A stretch of 64,000 nucleotides of DNA from Thermoanaerobacterales bacterium UBA4880. GTDB lineage: Bacteria; Bacillota; Thermoanaerobacteria; Thermoanaerobacterales; UBA4877. Under the pieces are notes generated by a model. It saw only the letters and a program-made list of their open reading frames with translations. It did no database searches and was not told where the DNA came from. Shown here in pieces: positions 24,960 to 34,894 of the stretch (its first letter is position 1; each line of letters opens with the position of its first letter). The DNA lies in assembly GCA_002399285.1 (NCBI GenBank), contig DHDI01000026.1:26285-90284 (forward strand). The letters run 5' to 3'. Both the position numbers and the translations under genes were made by a program.

Positions 24960-26712
24960 ATACCACATTTATCTTTCCTTCGTATATCAGCCCCCGTACC
25001 GGGTCGATGGTAACCGTCATACCGTCGTTTAGTCTTTCCGTTGCTCCTGCAGCGCCCACTATGACGGGTATCTTAAGCTCCAGACTCACTATGGCTGCGT
25101 GAGATGTGAGGCCGCCCTCTTCCGTTATGATGGCCGACGCCTTTCTCATCAGCTTTATGAAGTCTTCATCGGTGTACCTCGTTACAAGTATATCGCCCTT
25201 TTCAAACTTCTGTTTGTCTTCTTCCAGATTCCGTATTATTGATACGGTACCTGTAATTGGCTTGCCGCCTATTCCCATACCTTTGACAATAGCGTTGCCT
25301 ACTATGTGTACCTTTATAAGATTCGTCGTTCCCATCAGCCCCGCGGGTACCCCTGCGGTTATAACGACCACGTCTCCGCTTTTAATGAGATGTTTCTCCT
25401 GAGACACATCGACACATTTATCTATCATCTCATCGGTGGATTTCATTTTCGGAGCCAAAACAGGGTTTACACCCCACAGTAAGGTCAATTTTTTAAGCAC
25501 CCTTTCATCTGGCGTGACCGCAATGATATCTGACGACGGCCTGTATCTGGAGACCATCCTGGCCGTATATCCCGACCTGGTAACTGTGATTATTGCGCTG
25601 GCATTGAGATCCTCCGCTATGGTACACGTCGCATGGCTGATAGCATTGGTGATATTTACCGTATTTCCTATATCCACCGTACGAAGAATATTCATATAAT
25701 CAATAGCAGCTTCGGTCTTTTCGGCTATTTTTGCCATAGTGACAACCGACTGCACAGGAAATTTCCCCGCAGCAGTTTCACCGGAAAGCATTATCGCATC
25801 GGTCCCGTCCAATATGGCATTAGCCACATCGGCAACCTCCGCTCTGGTAGGCCGAGGATTTCTCATCATCGAATCCAGCATTTGAGTGGCTGTAATAACA
25901 GGTTTGCCCACTCGGTTACATTTTTTGATTATCTGCTTTTGTACAAGCGGCACTTCCTCGACCGGGATCTCCACCCCCAAATCTCCTCTGGCGACCATGA
26001 TCCCGTCGGATACCTTTATGATATCGTCTATGTTTTCAACTGCTTCCTGGCTTTCTATTTTGGCGATTATCTGTATATCTTCTCCGTTATTTTCTTCCAA
26101 TATCCGTCTTATCTCCAGCACATCGGACGGTTTTCTTATAAATGAGGCTGCTATAAAATCTATGCCCTGTGCTATGCCGAATTTTATATCATCCACGTCT
26201 GCATCGGTGACGGCAGGTATACTGAGCTTGGTGCCGATCACGTTTACGCCTTTATGATCACTTATGATTCCTGCATTTTTTACTTCACATACGATGTTTT
26301 TATCCTCTACCCCGATAACATCTAGGGCTACAAGTCCGTCGTCGATGAGTATACTGCAGCCTTTTTTTATATCGCGGGGAAGTCCCTCATAATTTATCGG
26401 ACCAAAGTTATTGTCCCCCTCGATATTCTCTGTAGTCAGTGTAAATGTCTGACCCATTTTGAGTTCCGCCATGCCGGTCTTAAATTTTCCCAACCTTATT
26501 TCAGGCCCCTTTGTGTCAAGCATCAGGGCAACTTCGGCGCCCGTCTCACTGCTGATTTTCTTGATATTATCCATCCTGCCCTTATGTTCTTCATGGTCCC
26601 CATGAGAAAAATTGAATCTGGCAACGTTCATTCCATTGGCTATGATTTCTTTAAGTATTTCTATGTCTTCACTGGCCGGGCCCATGGTACAGACGATTTT
26701 TGTTTTCCTCAT
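24958..26712 (-). CDS. pyk: Pyruvate kinase with C-terminal PEP-utiliser domain
   Basis: It converts PEP and ADP to pyruvate and ATP in glycolysis. The 584-residue form has the usual TIM barrel (KIVCTMGPASED at the start; MVARGDLGVEIP mid-domain), the C-terminal allosteric domain, and an extra segment from about residue 475 (GGLTSHAAIVSLELKIPVIVGA) resembling the phosphohistidine domain of PEP-utilising enzymes, as in Bacillus and many Clostridia. The start ATG at 26712 follows GAGGTG; a GTG at 26721 lies inside that site. It is 12 bp after pfkA, so co-transcribed. Confidence 0.96.
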   Translation of the reverse strand: MRKTKIVCTMGPASEDIEILKEIIANGMNVARFNFSHGDHEEHKGRMDNIKKISSETGAEVALMLDTKGPEIRLGKFKTGMAELKMGQTFTLTTENIEGDNNFGPINYEGLPRDIKKGCSILIDDGLVALDVIGVEDKNIVCEVKNAGIISDHKGVNVIGTKLSIPAVTDADVDDIKFGIAQGIDFIAASFIRKPSDVLEIRRILEENNGEDIQIIAKIESQEAVENIDDIIKVSDGIMVARGDLGVEIPVEEVPLVQKQIIKKCNRVGKPVITATQMLDSMMRNPRPTRAEVADVANAILDGTDAIMLSGETAAGKFPVQSVVTMAKIAEKTEAAIDYMNILRTVDIGNTVNITNAISHATCTIAEDLNASAIITVTRSGYTARMVSRYRPSSDIIAVTPDERVLKKLTLLWGVNPVLAPKMKSTDEMIDKCVDVSQEKHLIKSGDVVVITAGVPAGLMGTTNLIKVHIVGNAIVKGMGIGGKPITGTVSIIRNLEEDKQKFEKGDILVTRYTDEDFIKLMRKASAIITEEGGLTSHAAIVSLELKIPVIVGAAGATERLNDGMTVTIDPVRGLIYEGKINVV

Positions 26713-26724
26713 TTTACACACCTC

Positions 26725-27690
26725 TTATATAGAAAGGATTTTGCTGAGGTTATACTTATCCATGTCAAATTTCCTCTTCATTGAAAGTGCTTGATCGACG
26801 TCAAAGTCAACCAATTTATTTTCCTTCATGCCTATTATCCTGCGTGTCCTGCCTTGAAGCAGCAGTTCTACAGATTTTGCACCCATTTGGCTGGCAAGTA
26901 TCCTGTCAAAGGCCGTAGGACTGCCGCCCCTCTGTATGTGCCCCAGGATGGTTGCTCTGAAGTCTGATTCAGGCAGTTTTTCCTTTATCTTATCCAAAAG
27001 ATCGTAGGCAGAGCATACGCCTTCCGCAAGCACTATTATGCTGTGCAGTTTTCCTCTGGCCTGGCCTTCCCTTATTCTGTCCACCATCTCATCCATATTC
27101 AGTTCTATTTCCGGGACCAGTATCAGTTCCGCACCGCCGGCCAGGCCGGCATAGAGCGCTATATCTCCGCAGTGTCTTCCCATCACCTCGATAATACTGC
27201 CCCTCTCATGAGACGTCATGGTATCCCTGATCTTATTTATCGCATCAAGCGCAGTGTTTACCGCCGTTGAGAAACCTATGGAATAGTCCGTGCTGGCAAT
27301 ATCGTTGTCTATGGTGCCGGGTATGCCTATAGTGTTTATGCCCTGCTCCTCGCTGAGCAGCTGTGCTCCCTTAAACGAACCGTCGCCGCCTATGACCACA
27401 AGTCCTTCTATTCCATTATCCCGCAAGACTTTAGCCGCTACCGCCCTACCCTCGGGCTGTGTGAACTCCTGGCAGCGGGCTGTTCTGAGAATAGTCCCGC
27501 CCCTCTGTATTATATCGGCTACCGATGAGAGCGTCATCTCTCTGATTTCCCCATTCAGCAGTCCCGAATAGCCCCGCATTACCCCCACGACATCCAAACC
27601 ATAATATATGCCCGTCCTAACTACCGACCTTATACATGCATTCATACCGGGTGCATCGCCGCCGCTTGTCAATACTGCTATTTTTTTCAT
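26725..27690 (-). CDS. pfkA: 6-phosphofructokinase
   Basis: This ATP-dependent PfkA of 321 residues begins [17 protein letters not shown], with the active-site [16 protein letters not shown] and substrate-binding MGRHCGDIA. The glycine in the GGDGSFKGA loop marks ATP rather than pyrophosphate use in this family. The ATG at 27690 follows AGGAGGGG; an upstream in-frame start at 27711 is rejected. The gene lies between the small protein gene after dnaE and pyk, the standard order in Clostridia. Confidence 0.96.
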   Translation of the reverse strand: MKKIAVLTSGGDAPGMNACIRSVVRTGIYYGLDVVGVMRGYSGLLNGEIREMTLSSVADIIQRGGTILRTARCQEFTQPEGRAVAAKVLRDNGIEGLVVIGGDGSFKGAQLLSEEQGINTIGIPGTIDNDIASTDYSIGFSTAVNTALDAINKIRDTMTSHERGSIIEVMGRHCGDIALYAGLAGGAELILVPEIELNMDEMVDRIREGQARGKLHSIIVLAEGVCSAYDLLDKIKEKLPESDFRATILGHIQRGGSPTAFDRILASQMGAKSVELLLQGRTRRIIGMKENKLVDFDVDQALSMKRKFDMDKYNLSKILSI

Positions 27691-27751
27691 TGTTCCCCTC
27701 CTGATCGTCATTTACTTTCTGAATATGTCAAATATGTAAAATGTAGAGGGC

Positions 27752-27949
27752 TTACTCTATGCCCCTGCTTATTAAAGTATCCTGAGCATCCACCGCTTCC
27801 GCTTCAGGTACCATCACTTCATAAAACTCCTCGTCCCTCGTGCTCTTAGTCAGAGGCTGCATCTTTACAAGGAATCCCTCCTGCATCAGTATATTCTTGA
27901 TCTGTTCTGCCGTTTCCTTACTTGGTGCGACATATACAGTGGTCCACAT
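27752..27949 (-). CDS. Small conserved protein (DUF2007-like)
   Basis: A 65-residue protein of the form WTTVYVAPSKETAEQIKNIL then EGFLVKMQPL and YEVMVPEAEAVDAQDTL. This pattern, a beta strand with an early residue pair and a PEAE-containing end, resembles the small DUF2007 'putative signal transducing' proteins. It lies between dnaE and pfkA, a position conserved in many Clostridia. No biochemical role is known to me. Confidence 0.7.
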   Translation of the reverse strand: MWTTVYVAPSKETAEQIKNILMQEGFLVKMQPLTKSTRDEEFYEVMVPEAEAVDAQDTLISRGIE

Positions 27950-28002
27950 AGTTTGCCTCCTTAGAGAATTGTACTACATTAATTTTAAGCTACAATTAAT
28001 TG

Positions 28003-31000
28003 TTATGCAACTGGCTTAACACAATCTTTGCCCAGTAAATTCTCAAGTCTTTCATATAAATCACCTGAAGGAGCGACCCACAAACTTTTCTCGGCCTGCA
28101 GTTTTTTATTTTCCTTTTCAAAATATATGACCACCGGGGTGTTGCCCCTATGTTGTTTAAGTATGGTTTTGATCTCATTCAATATATTGCCGTTGAAGCC
28201 GCTGGGCACCCTGATATACAGCTTACCCGCGGCAGAGGACATCGGAAAGATCTCATCACACAGCACCTTTGGCTCTTCTTCTTCCTTTATGCTTATCCTT
28301 CCCCTTACAAAGACGGGCCGATCCTCGGCTAAAATGTTACGGTACTCGTCATAGACGGCCGGAAACACTATCGTCTCTATGGACCCATAGTAGTCCTCAA
28401 TAGTCACAAAGGCCATTATGTTATTCTTTCTCGTAAATATGGTCCTGCACTCGGTTATTATTCCGCCGATCGTTACCGGTTGACCGTCCGTCAGGTTCAT
28501 CTGTCTTTCGTCATCATTCTTAAAATCAAGACTGGTTGCGGTAACCGTTGAACTTATCTCCTTTTCATACTGATCCAGCGGATGCCCTGAGAGGTATATG
28601 CCCAGCATCTCCTTTTCAAAATTCAAAAGCACGTCGTATGGATATTCCTTTATATCAGGATAATCTTCGGGTGGAGCGGAACCTGAAAAGAGAGACATCT
28701 GGCCGGAAAAGTTATCCTTTTTCCGCTTGGAAAACCCGTCCATCATTTCTTCATATACGGACATGAGCTGAGACCTTTTTACATTAAAGCTATCAAAAGC
28801 TCCCGATTTTATTAGACTCTCTATTGTCTTTTTATTTACCGAATTCAGATCTACCCTGGATATGAAGTCCTTAAACCCCTTATAGAGTCCGTTCTTCCTG
28901 ACGTCGACCACGTTTTTTACCGCATTTCTTCCCACATTCTTTATTGCAGCCAGGCCGAACCTTATATTGCCGCCCACCGCCGTAAACTCCTCCTCGCTCT
29001 CGTTTATATCCGGCGGCAATACCTTGATCCCTTTCTTCCTGCATGACTGTATATAGAACGCCACCTTGTCCATGTTGTCTACCACGCTATTCTGTATGGC
29101 GGCCATAAATTCCACGGGATAGTAGTATCTCAGATATGCCGTCTGGTATGCCACTATGGCATATGCGGCGGCATGCGACTTATTGTAGGCATAATTAGCA
29201 AAATCGATCATTTCGTCGAAGATATGATCGGCCACATCTTCCGGCACGCCCTTTCGTATCGCCCCCGGCACTTCTACGCTGCCATCCTCCCCGGTTATAC
29301 CGTGGATAAAATTCTCCCTCTCTTTCTGCATAACATCCATCTTCTTTTTTGACATGGCACGCCTTACCATATCCGATCTGCTCAGAGAATAGCCGGCAAG
29401 ATCCCTTACTATCTGCATCACCTGCTCCTGATACACCATGCAGCCATAGGTGACTTCCAGGATCGGCTTTAGCAGCGGATGTTCATACTCAATCTCATTG
29501 GGATGATTCTTATTGTATATATATCTCGGTATTTGGCCCATGGGGCCCGGCCGGTAAAGTGAGATACCCGCTATGATATCCTCAAGATCCGACGGCTTCA
29601 GATCCCTCATAAACTGTCTCATGCCTCGGCTCTCCAACTGGAACACCCCGTCGGTATCACCGGAGGATATCATATCATACACCCTGTGGTCGTCATAGTC
29701 CAGCTTGTCAAGGTCTATATCGATCCCGCGGTACTTCTTCACGCTTGCTATGGTATCCCTGATGACCGTCAGTGTCCTGAGGCCGAGAAAATCCATCTTT
29801 AAAAGCCCCAATTCCTCCAGATTACCCATAGGATATTGTGTTATTATGGCGTCCTCATTCTTCTGAAGCGGAACGATATCGGTAAGCGGAAAGCGGGATA
29901 TGACTACCCCGGCGGCGTGAGTAGAGGTATGTCTCGGCAGACCTTCCAGCCTTTTTGCCATATCTATCAGAGTCTTTACGTTATCATCGGAATCATATCT
30001 TTCCTTTAGGTCGGGATTTAATTCCAAGGCCCTGTCTATGGTCATATTCAGCTCAAAGGGTATCATCTTGGCTATGGAGTCCACCTCGCCGTAGCTCATG
30101 TCCAGGGCACGTCCTACGTCCCTGATCGCCGCCCTGGCCGCCATTGTACCGAATGTAACTATCTGGGCCACTCTGTCTTTTCCATATTTTTTCACCACAT
30201 ACTCTATAACCTCGCCCCTCCGCTCATAGCAGAAGTCGCAGTCGATATCGGGCATGCTCACCCTGTCTGGATTCAGGAAGCGTTCAAACAGCAGGTTATA
30301 CCGTATGGGATCTATTCTGGTTATGCCGAGCGTATAGGCCACCAGACTGCCCGCCGCAGAACCGCGGCCGGGGCCCGTCACTATATTGTTCTCTCTGGCA
30401 AACCGGATAAAATCCCAAACAATGAGAAAATAGTCCACATAACCCATCTTTTTTATGACGGAGAGTTCATAGTCAAGCCGGTCCGTAAGATCGCTTCCGA
30501 TGTTATCATATCTTTTGGCCAGGCCGTCATTGCACAGCTTTTTAAGGAATGAAAAATTGTCGTAGCCTTCCGGCACCGGGAACTCCGGCAAATACACCCG
30601 GTCAAACTCAAAATTGACGTTGCACCTATCCGCAATCAGCACCGTATTTTCAATGGCTTCGGGAGCATAGCTGAACAGCTCCGACATCTCCTCCGAGGAC
30701 TTCAGATAAAATTCTGAGGACTCGAAGCGCATTCTGTCCTGATCTCCTACCTTTTTATTTGTTTGTATACATAAAAGAATATCCTGGGCCTGTGCATCCT
30801 CTTTAAATATATAATGGATATCGTTGGTGGCCACCAGAGGTATACCGGTGTCTTTCGAAAGATTCATAAGACCCTTTATTACTTCCTTTTCCACGGCCAG
30901 ACCATGATCCTGAAGCTCCAGAAAAAAATTGCCCTGCCCAAATATCTCATTGTACATCAGCGCAATCTTTTTGGCGCCCTCATAGTCACCGTAGGTCAGC

Positions 31001-31437
31001 CGCGAGGGTATCTCTCCCCCCACGCACGCCGATAGAACTATAAGCCCCTCATGGTATTGTTTAAGGAGCTCATGATCGACCCTTGGTTTATAGTAGAAAC
31101 CGTCCAGCGAAGCCTTGGAAATCAACTTTACCAGATTTTTATAACCCGTGTTATTTTCCGCCAGCAGTATCAGGTGATATTGCTCCCTGTCCAGAGTGGG
31201 GTCGCAGTCTTTTATAGTCCGTTGAGCTACATAGGTCTCGCAGCCTATGATCGGCTTTATAGAATACTTTTCACATTCCCTGTAAAAATCTATAACCCCA
31301 TACATATACCCATGATCGGTAATAGCTATACTGTCGAAGCCCATTTCTTTAGCCGTCTTTATAAGCTCAGGAATACGGCATGCCCCGTCCAAAAGGCTGT
31401 ATTCCGTATGAAGATGTAAATGTGTAAATCCCGGCAT
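28003..31437 (-). CDS. dnaE: DNA polymerase III alpha subunit DnaE
   Basis: The replicative/lagging-strand type polymerase of 1144 residues. The N-terminal PHP domain is seen in LHLHTEYSLLDGACRI, with PHP metal-site residues such as ITDHGYMYG. The polymerase catalytic aspartates lie in PDIDCDFCYERRGEV (about residues 400-415). A helix-hairpin-helix region (about 850-900) and an OB fold (about 990-1070, containing PVTIGGIITECR) follow. The start ATG at 31437 follows AGGTGATT; a GTG at 31446 lies in that site. The end of the upstream gene is 6 bp away. Confidence 0.96.
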   Translation of the reverse strand: MPGFTHLHLHTEYSLLDGACRIPELIKTAKEMGFDSIAITDHGYMYGVIDFYRECEKYSIKPIIGCETYVAQRTIKDCDPTLDREQYHLILLAENNTGYKNLVKLISKASLDGFYYKPRVDHELLKQYHEGLIVLSACVGGEIPSRLTYGDYEGAKKIALMYNEIFGQGNFFLELQDHGLAVEKEVIKGLMNLSKDTGIPLVATNDIHYIFKEDAQAQDILLCIQTNKKVGDQDRMRFESSEFYLKSSEEMSELFSYAPEAIENTVLIADRCNVNFEFDRVYLPEFPVPEGYDNFSFLKKLCNDGLAKRYDNIGSDLTDRLDYELSVIKKMGYVDYFLIVWDFIRFARENNIVTGPGRGSAAGSLVAYTLGITRIDPIRYNLLFERFLNPDRVSMPDIDCDFCYERRGEVIEYVVKKYGKDRVAQIVTFGTMAARAAIRDVGRALDMSYGEVDSIAKMIPFELNMTIDRALELNPDLKERYDSDDNVKTLIDMAKRLEGLPRHTSTHAAGVVISRFPLTDIVPLQKNEDAIITQYPMGNLEELGLLKMDFLGLRTLTVIRDTIASVKKYRGIDIDLDKLDYDDHRVYDMISSGDTDGVFQLESRGMRQFMRDLKPSDLEDIIAGISLYRPGPMGQIPRYIYNKNHPNEIEYEHPLLKPILEVTYGCMVYQEQVMQIVRDLAGYSLSRSDMVRRAMSKKKMDVMQKERENFIHGITGEDGSVEVPGAIRKGVPEDVADHIFDEMIDFANYAYNKSHAAAYAIVAYQTAYLRYYYPVEFMAAIQNSVVDNMDKVAFYIQSCRKKGIKVLPPDINESEEEFTAVGGNIRFGLAAIKNVGRNAVKNVVDVRKNGLYKGFKDFISRVDLNSVNKKTIESLIKSGAFDSFNVKRSQLMSVYEEMMDGFSKRKKDNFSGQMSLFSGSAPPEDYPDIKEYPYDVLLNFEKEMLGIYLSGHPLDQYEKEISSTVTATSLDFKNDDERQMNLTDGQPVTIGGIITECRTIFTRKNNIMAFVTIEDYYGSIETIVFPAVYDEYRNILAEDRPVFVRGRISIKEEEEPKVLCDEIFPMSSAAGKLYIRVPSGFNGNILNEIKTILKQHRGNTPVVIYFEKENKKLQAEKSLWVAPSGDLYERLENLLGKDCVKPVA

Positions 31438-31442
31438 TATAA

Positions 31443-32744
31443 TCACCTGCTTTTAAACATTCTGACTGATAGAATACCCCTTGCCAACTTATCTTCTCCC
31501 GACAAAACGGTTATCTCCACCTTGCTGAAGTTTCTGCTCATATCTATGACCTCAGCCAATATGACGATTCGTGAATCTATCTGTATGGGACGTGTATAAA
31601 AAATATTGAAATTCTCGACCTCGGCTTCATAGCGCTTATTGCCGATCACGGCAGCCAAACCCGCCGCGGCCATAAGCAAAGAAAGCGACGGAAAACTGGC
31701 CATACCGCCATGACTTAACATGAGTGCAGGTACGGTACCCGTAAATGTCGCTTTATTTTGTTCAAATACGGCTTCGAAGTTCTTCAAAAGCAGATCCTCT
31801 ATGGTTTCCTCCACCTGAGGTTGGTTATACATATACTGCAGGGCCTTTATAACGTCCTCTCTGGATATGATGCCGACCAGTTTTTTTCCGTCAACTACCG
31901 GCATGAGCTCTATGCCCTGCCAAACCATCGTATGAGCAGCATAGGCAACCGTCATATCCACGGCGGCCGAGATGGGATTCCTCATCATTATATTGCCTAT
32001 AAGCTCATCGTGACCTGAATCTGCAACATCTCTCGTGGTAATAATGCCTACAAGATCTCCCTTGTCGTTTATAACGGGGAATCGCGTATGTCCCGTTTTC
32101 AGGACCATATCCTTCCAAATGTCCATGTTGTCTCCGGGCTTCAAGCACAGAGGTGACTTTATCATCACGTCTTTTACAAAGAGTATCTCCTTTTTCCGCA
32201 TTTTAAAATATATTGCCCTATTGATCAAAGTAGCGGCAGTAAACGTATCATAGTCGGTCAGTATCACCGGGAGTTTCATTTCATCAGCCATAACCTCTAT
32301 ATCCTGGGAACACTTAAATCCACCCGTAACAAGCAGCCCGCAGCCCCTGGACAGTCCGACCAACTGAGCATCCTCCCTATTTCCTATAATTAGAATATCT
32401 CCCGGCGTAATATACTTTTCTATTATGTCGGGAGTCATGGCACCGATAAATAACTTATTTACCCTTTTATAAAGGCCCTTTTTGCCGGCTATACATGTAC
32501 CGCCCACAATATTTACTAATTCTGAGTACGTAAATTTCTCGATATCACTATCGGCATTGTTTTCTACCCTTATCGTACCGACCCTTGGTATGGTATTTAC
32601 ATACCCCTGAGCTTCCGCTTCCTTAATGGCACGATAAGCCGTACCCTCGCTGACGCCAAGCTCCATGGATATCCCTCTTACCGAAATCTTTGCTCCCGGT
32701 ATAAGCTCTTTAATATAATTGATTATCTTGTTATGTTTAGTCAT
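31443..32744 (-). CDS. HTH - DRTGG - CBS pair - hotdog thioesterase protein (YtoI-like)
   Basis: The 433-residue protein reads as an N-terminal winged helix (about 1-60), a DRTGG domain (about 70-185), two CBS domains (about 190-310; MIKSPLCLKPGDNMDIWKD and MMRNPISAAVDMTVAYA), and a hotdog-fold domain (about 325-430). This matches the Bacillus YtoI family. CBS and DRTGG domains usually bind adenine nucleotides, so it is probably a nucleotide-sensing regulator. The target is unknown. Its start codon overlaps the stop of the HD-GYP gene (TAATG), and dnaE follows 6 bp later. Confidence 0.85.
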   Translation of the reverse strand: MTKHNKIINYIKELIPGAKISVRGISMELGVSEGTAYRAIKEAEAQGYVNTIPRVGTIRVENNADSDIEKFTYSELVNIVGGTCIAGKKGLYKRVNKLFIGAMTPDIIEKYITPGDILIIGNREDAQLVGLSRGCGLLVTGGFKCSQDIEVMADEMKLPVILTDYDTFTAATLINRAIYFKMRKKEILFVKDVMIKSPLCLKPGDNMDIWKDMVLKTGHTRFPVINDKGDLVGIITTRDVADSGHDELIGNIMMRNPISAAVDMTVAYAAHTMVWQGIELMPVVDGKKLVGIISREDVIKALQYMYNQPQVEETIEDLLLKNFEAVFEQNKATFTGTVPALMLSHGGMASFPSLSLLMAAAGLAAVIGNKRYEAEVENFNIFYTRPIQIDSRIVILAEVIDMSRNFSKVEITVLSGEDKLARGILSVRMFKSR

Positions 32745-33814
32745 TATACCACCTGTTCCATGTCCTCTTTTATGAACATAGTCGGATGCTTCATCAGATC
32801 TACCATTTCTCCCATATTCATTCGATTGCCCTTACGGTCATAGATGATCCTGACGATCGGCCGCGTCGGCATCTCTCTGTTTTCAGAGATGACCAAACCC
32901 AGCGATCCATCCGAGAGCTTGACTTTTGACCCTATTGGGTATACGGCAATGCTCTCCAAAAATTTAGATAGAAGCTGCTCATCAAACTGACGGCTCTCCA
33001 TCGATATCAAGTAATCCACAGCTCTACTGGGGTTTTCCTTCATCTTGTATGGCCTTTTGGATGTTATGGCATCAAAGACATCGGCAATACTCACAATCCT
33101 TGCATACTCGTGTATATCTTCCCCCCTCTTTCCAAGCGGATAACCTGTTCCGTCATACCTCTCATGATGAGCTAAAGCCACATAAGACGATAATTCCGGT
33201 ATGTTTTTATTCTCCCTTAATACCTCATAGCCTCTGCTAGTATGTGTCTTAACCAATTCATATTCTTCCGGTGTAAGCGGGCTGAGCTTATTTATTATAT
33301 CATTGGGTATAAAATTTTTGCCGATATCATGAAGCAGAGCCCCAGTGCCCAGTTCCAACAGTCTTTGTCTGTCATATCCCAGTGACAGCCCCAAAACCAA
33401 CGACAGAACACATACATTGACAGAATGGGTAAATGTGTACTCATTGGTGCTGCGTATATCTGCCAGGTTTACAACCACATCTTTATTTTCCAGAATGTAT
33501 TCCATGATATTGCCGATCAGCTTCATAGATATATAGGCGTCCTCAGTCCTGCTGAGTTTGATTTTATCCATTTCCTCAGCCATATTTTTTCTGACATTGA
33601 TCAGCGTTTCTTCCTTGATGGCATCCTCTATAAATATGTCTTTGGAGACCCCGTCCTTGATATAGATATCATCTACACCCAGTTCCTGAAGTTTTTCTAT
33701 ATATTTATCAGTTAATCTGATGCCGGCAGACAAAAGTATGTTGCCGTTGGAAGAATATAAATTGCGGCCTACTACATCACCTTTTTTAGCATGCTCTAAA
33801 AGTATTTTTCGCAT
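32744..33814 (-). CDS. HD-GYP domain protein
   Basis: About 356 residues with a full HD-GYP set: HDIGKNFIP, then HHERYDGTGYP and IADVFDAITSKRPYK. HD-GYP proteins hydrolyse cyclic-di-GMP or related dinucleotides. An N-terminal region of about 60 residues precedes the domain and resembles the DUF3391-like segments often found in front of HD-GYP. The ATG at 33814 follows GGGGGATGCGA; an ATG six bases upstream is also possible. It lies between whiA and the YtoI-like gene. Confidence 0.9.
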   Translation of the reverse strand: MRKILLEHAKKGDVVGRNLYSSNGNILLSAGIRLTDKYIEKLQELGVDDIYIKDGVSKDIFIEDAIKEETLINVRKNMAEEMDKIKLSRTEDAYISMKLIGNIMEYILENKDVVVNLADIRSTNEYTFTHSVNVCVLSLVLGLSLGYDRQRLLELGTGALLHDIGKNFIPNDIINKLSPLTPEEYELVKTHTSRGYEVLRENKNIPELSSYVALAHHERYDGTGYPLGKRGEDIHEYARIVSIADVFDAITSKRPYKMKENPSRAVDYLISMESRQFDEQLLSKFLESIAVYPIGSKVKLSDGSLGLVISENREMPTRPIVRIIYDRKGNRMNMGEMVDLMKHPTMFIKEDMEQVV

Positions 33815-33834
33815 TCGCATCCCCCTGTCTAAGC

Positions 33835-34785
33835 TTATACATCCCTGCTCCTTAAGGCCTCTGCAATTTCGTCCAGTTTTCTGAGTCTATGATTTATCCC
33901 CGATTTTCCTATTTTGGGGATCATCATCTCCCCCAGCTCTTTCAAACTGGCATTTTCGTGTTCCAGTCTCAGCCTTGCAACCTCTCGCAGTCCCTCAGGA
34001 AGATGCTCCAAACCCATTTTTTCTTTAATGTAGTTTATGTTCTCTCTCTGTCTTACCGCAGCATTTACCGTCTTGTCCAAGTTTGCCGTTTCACAATTTA
34101 CCAACCTGTTTATATTATTTCGTATTTCTTTGAAAGCTCTGATATTTTCCAATGAAAGCAGCGATTGAAAGGCACCCATTAATTTAAGTGCATCGGATAT
34201 CTTGTCTCCTTCTTTTAAGTATACAACATAATGATTTTTTCTTTCAATTGTTTTTGCGCCCAACCCATAATGATTTAAAAGATGTTTTAAAGATGTGGCG
34301 TAACTAAGATTATCGGTAACAAACTCCATATGGTAGTTCTTTTCGGGATCGGTAAGCGAACCGCATCCTAAAAAAGCTCCTCTTATATAGGCCCTTTTGC
34401 AGCAGTTTCTTCGGATTATATCTTTATCGATACTGTAACTTATATCGGTATTACCGGTCTCGCCTATTTTGATGATACCAAGGTCTGAAAGAATGTCCTT
34501 CTTGTCTGTGCCCAGATTCAGCGTATAGTTATTGTTTTTATTTAAATGATGATTTTTAGTGACAATAATTTTAGCTTTTATCCCATACTGCTCTTTAAAA
34601 AAAATGAATAGAAGACGCGCTATGGCAGCGTTTTCAGTATTTATATTGAATCCTATGTTCATGTTTCCCAATAAAACTATACTTCCCGAACAGTGAAGCA
34701 GGGCGGAGAGCTCCGCCTTTATACAGCAAGTCTTTTCCGGTACTATCCTCACCAGTTCTTCTTTTACATTCATGGAAAACGACAC
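33835..34785 (-). CDS. whiA: WhiA sporulation/division regulator
   Basis: The 316-residue protein has the N-terminal LAGLIDADG homing-endonuclease-like fold (about 1-210) and a C-terminal helix-turn-helix (about 230-310; HLPEGLREVARLRLEHENASLKELG is the recognised stretch, with KIGKSGINHRLRKLDEIA as recognition helix). WhiA is known for sporulation control in actinobacteria and for division/growth roles in Firmicutes. The GTG at 34785 follows AAGGGTGA and gives the usual start VSFSMNVKEEL; a GTG at 34794 is rejected. It is separated here from yvcK by the activase-like module. Confidence 0.93.
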   Translation of the reverse strand: MSFSMNVKEELVRIVPEKTCCIKAELSALLHCSGSIVLLGNMNIGFNINTENAAIARLLFIFFKEQYGIKAKIIVTKNHHLNKNNNYTLNLGTDKKDILSDLGIIKIGETGNTDISYSIDKDIIRRNCCKRAYIRGAFLGCGSLTDPEKNYHMEFVTDNLSYATSLKHLLNHYGLGAKTIERKNHYVVYLKEGDKISDALKLMGAFQSLLSLENIRAFKEIRNNINRLVNCETANLDKTVNAAVRQRENINYIKEKMGLEHLPEGLREVARLRLEHENASLKELGEMMIPKIGKSGINHRLRKLDEIAEALRSRDV

Positions 34786-34873
34786 GGATATCACCCTTCT
34801 TATGTATAATGCCGATTGGCCGAAAATAGGTTCTATACATATCTATTATATAACAAAAGAAGCAAAAATAAAA

Positions 34874-34894
34874 AACCGCTTTTTAAAAGCGGTT
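34874..34894 (-). terminator. Terminator of the activase-like operon
   Basis: On the minus strand AACCGCTTTT pairs with AAAGCGGTT and is followed by TTTTATTTTT. The stem overlaps the stop codon of the activase gene (34893-34895). Confidence 0.85.
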
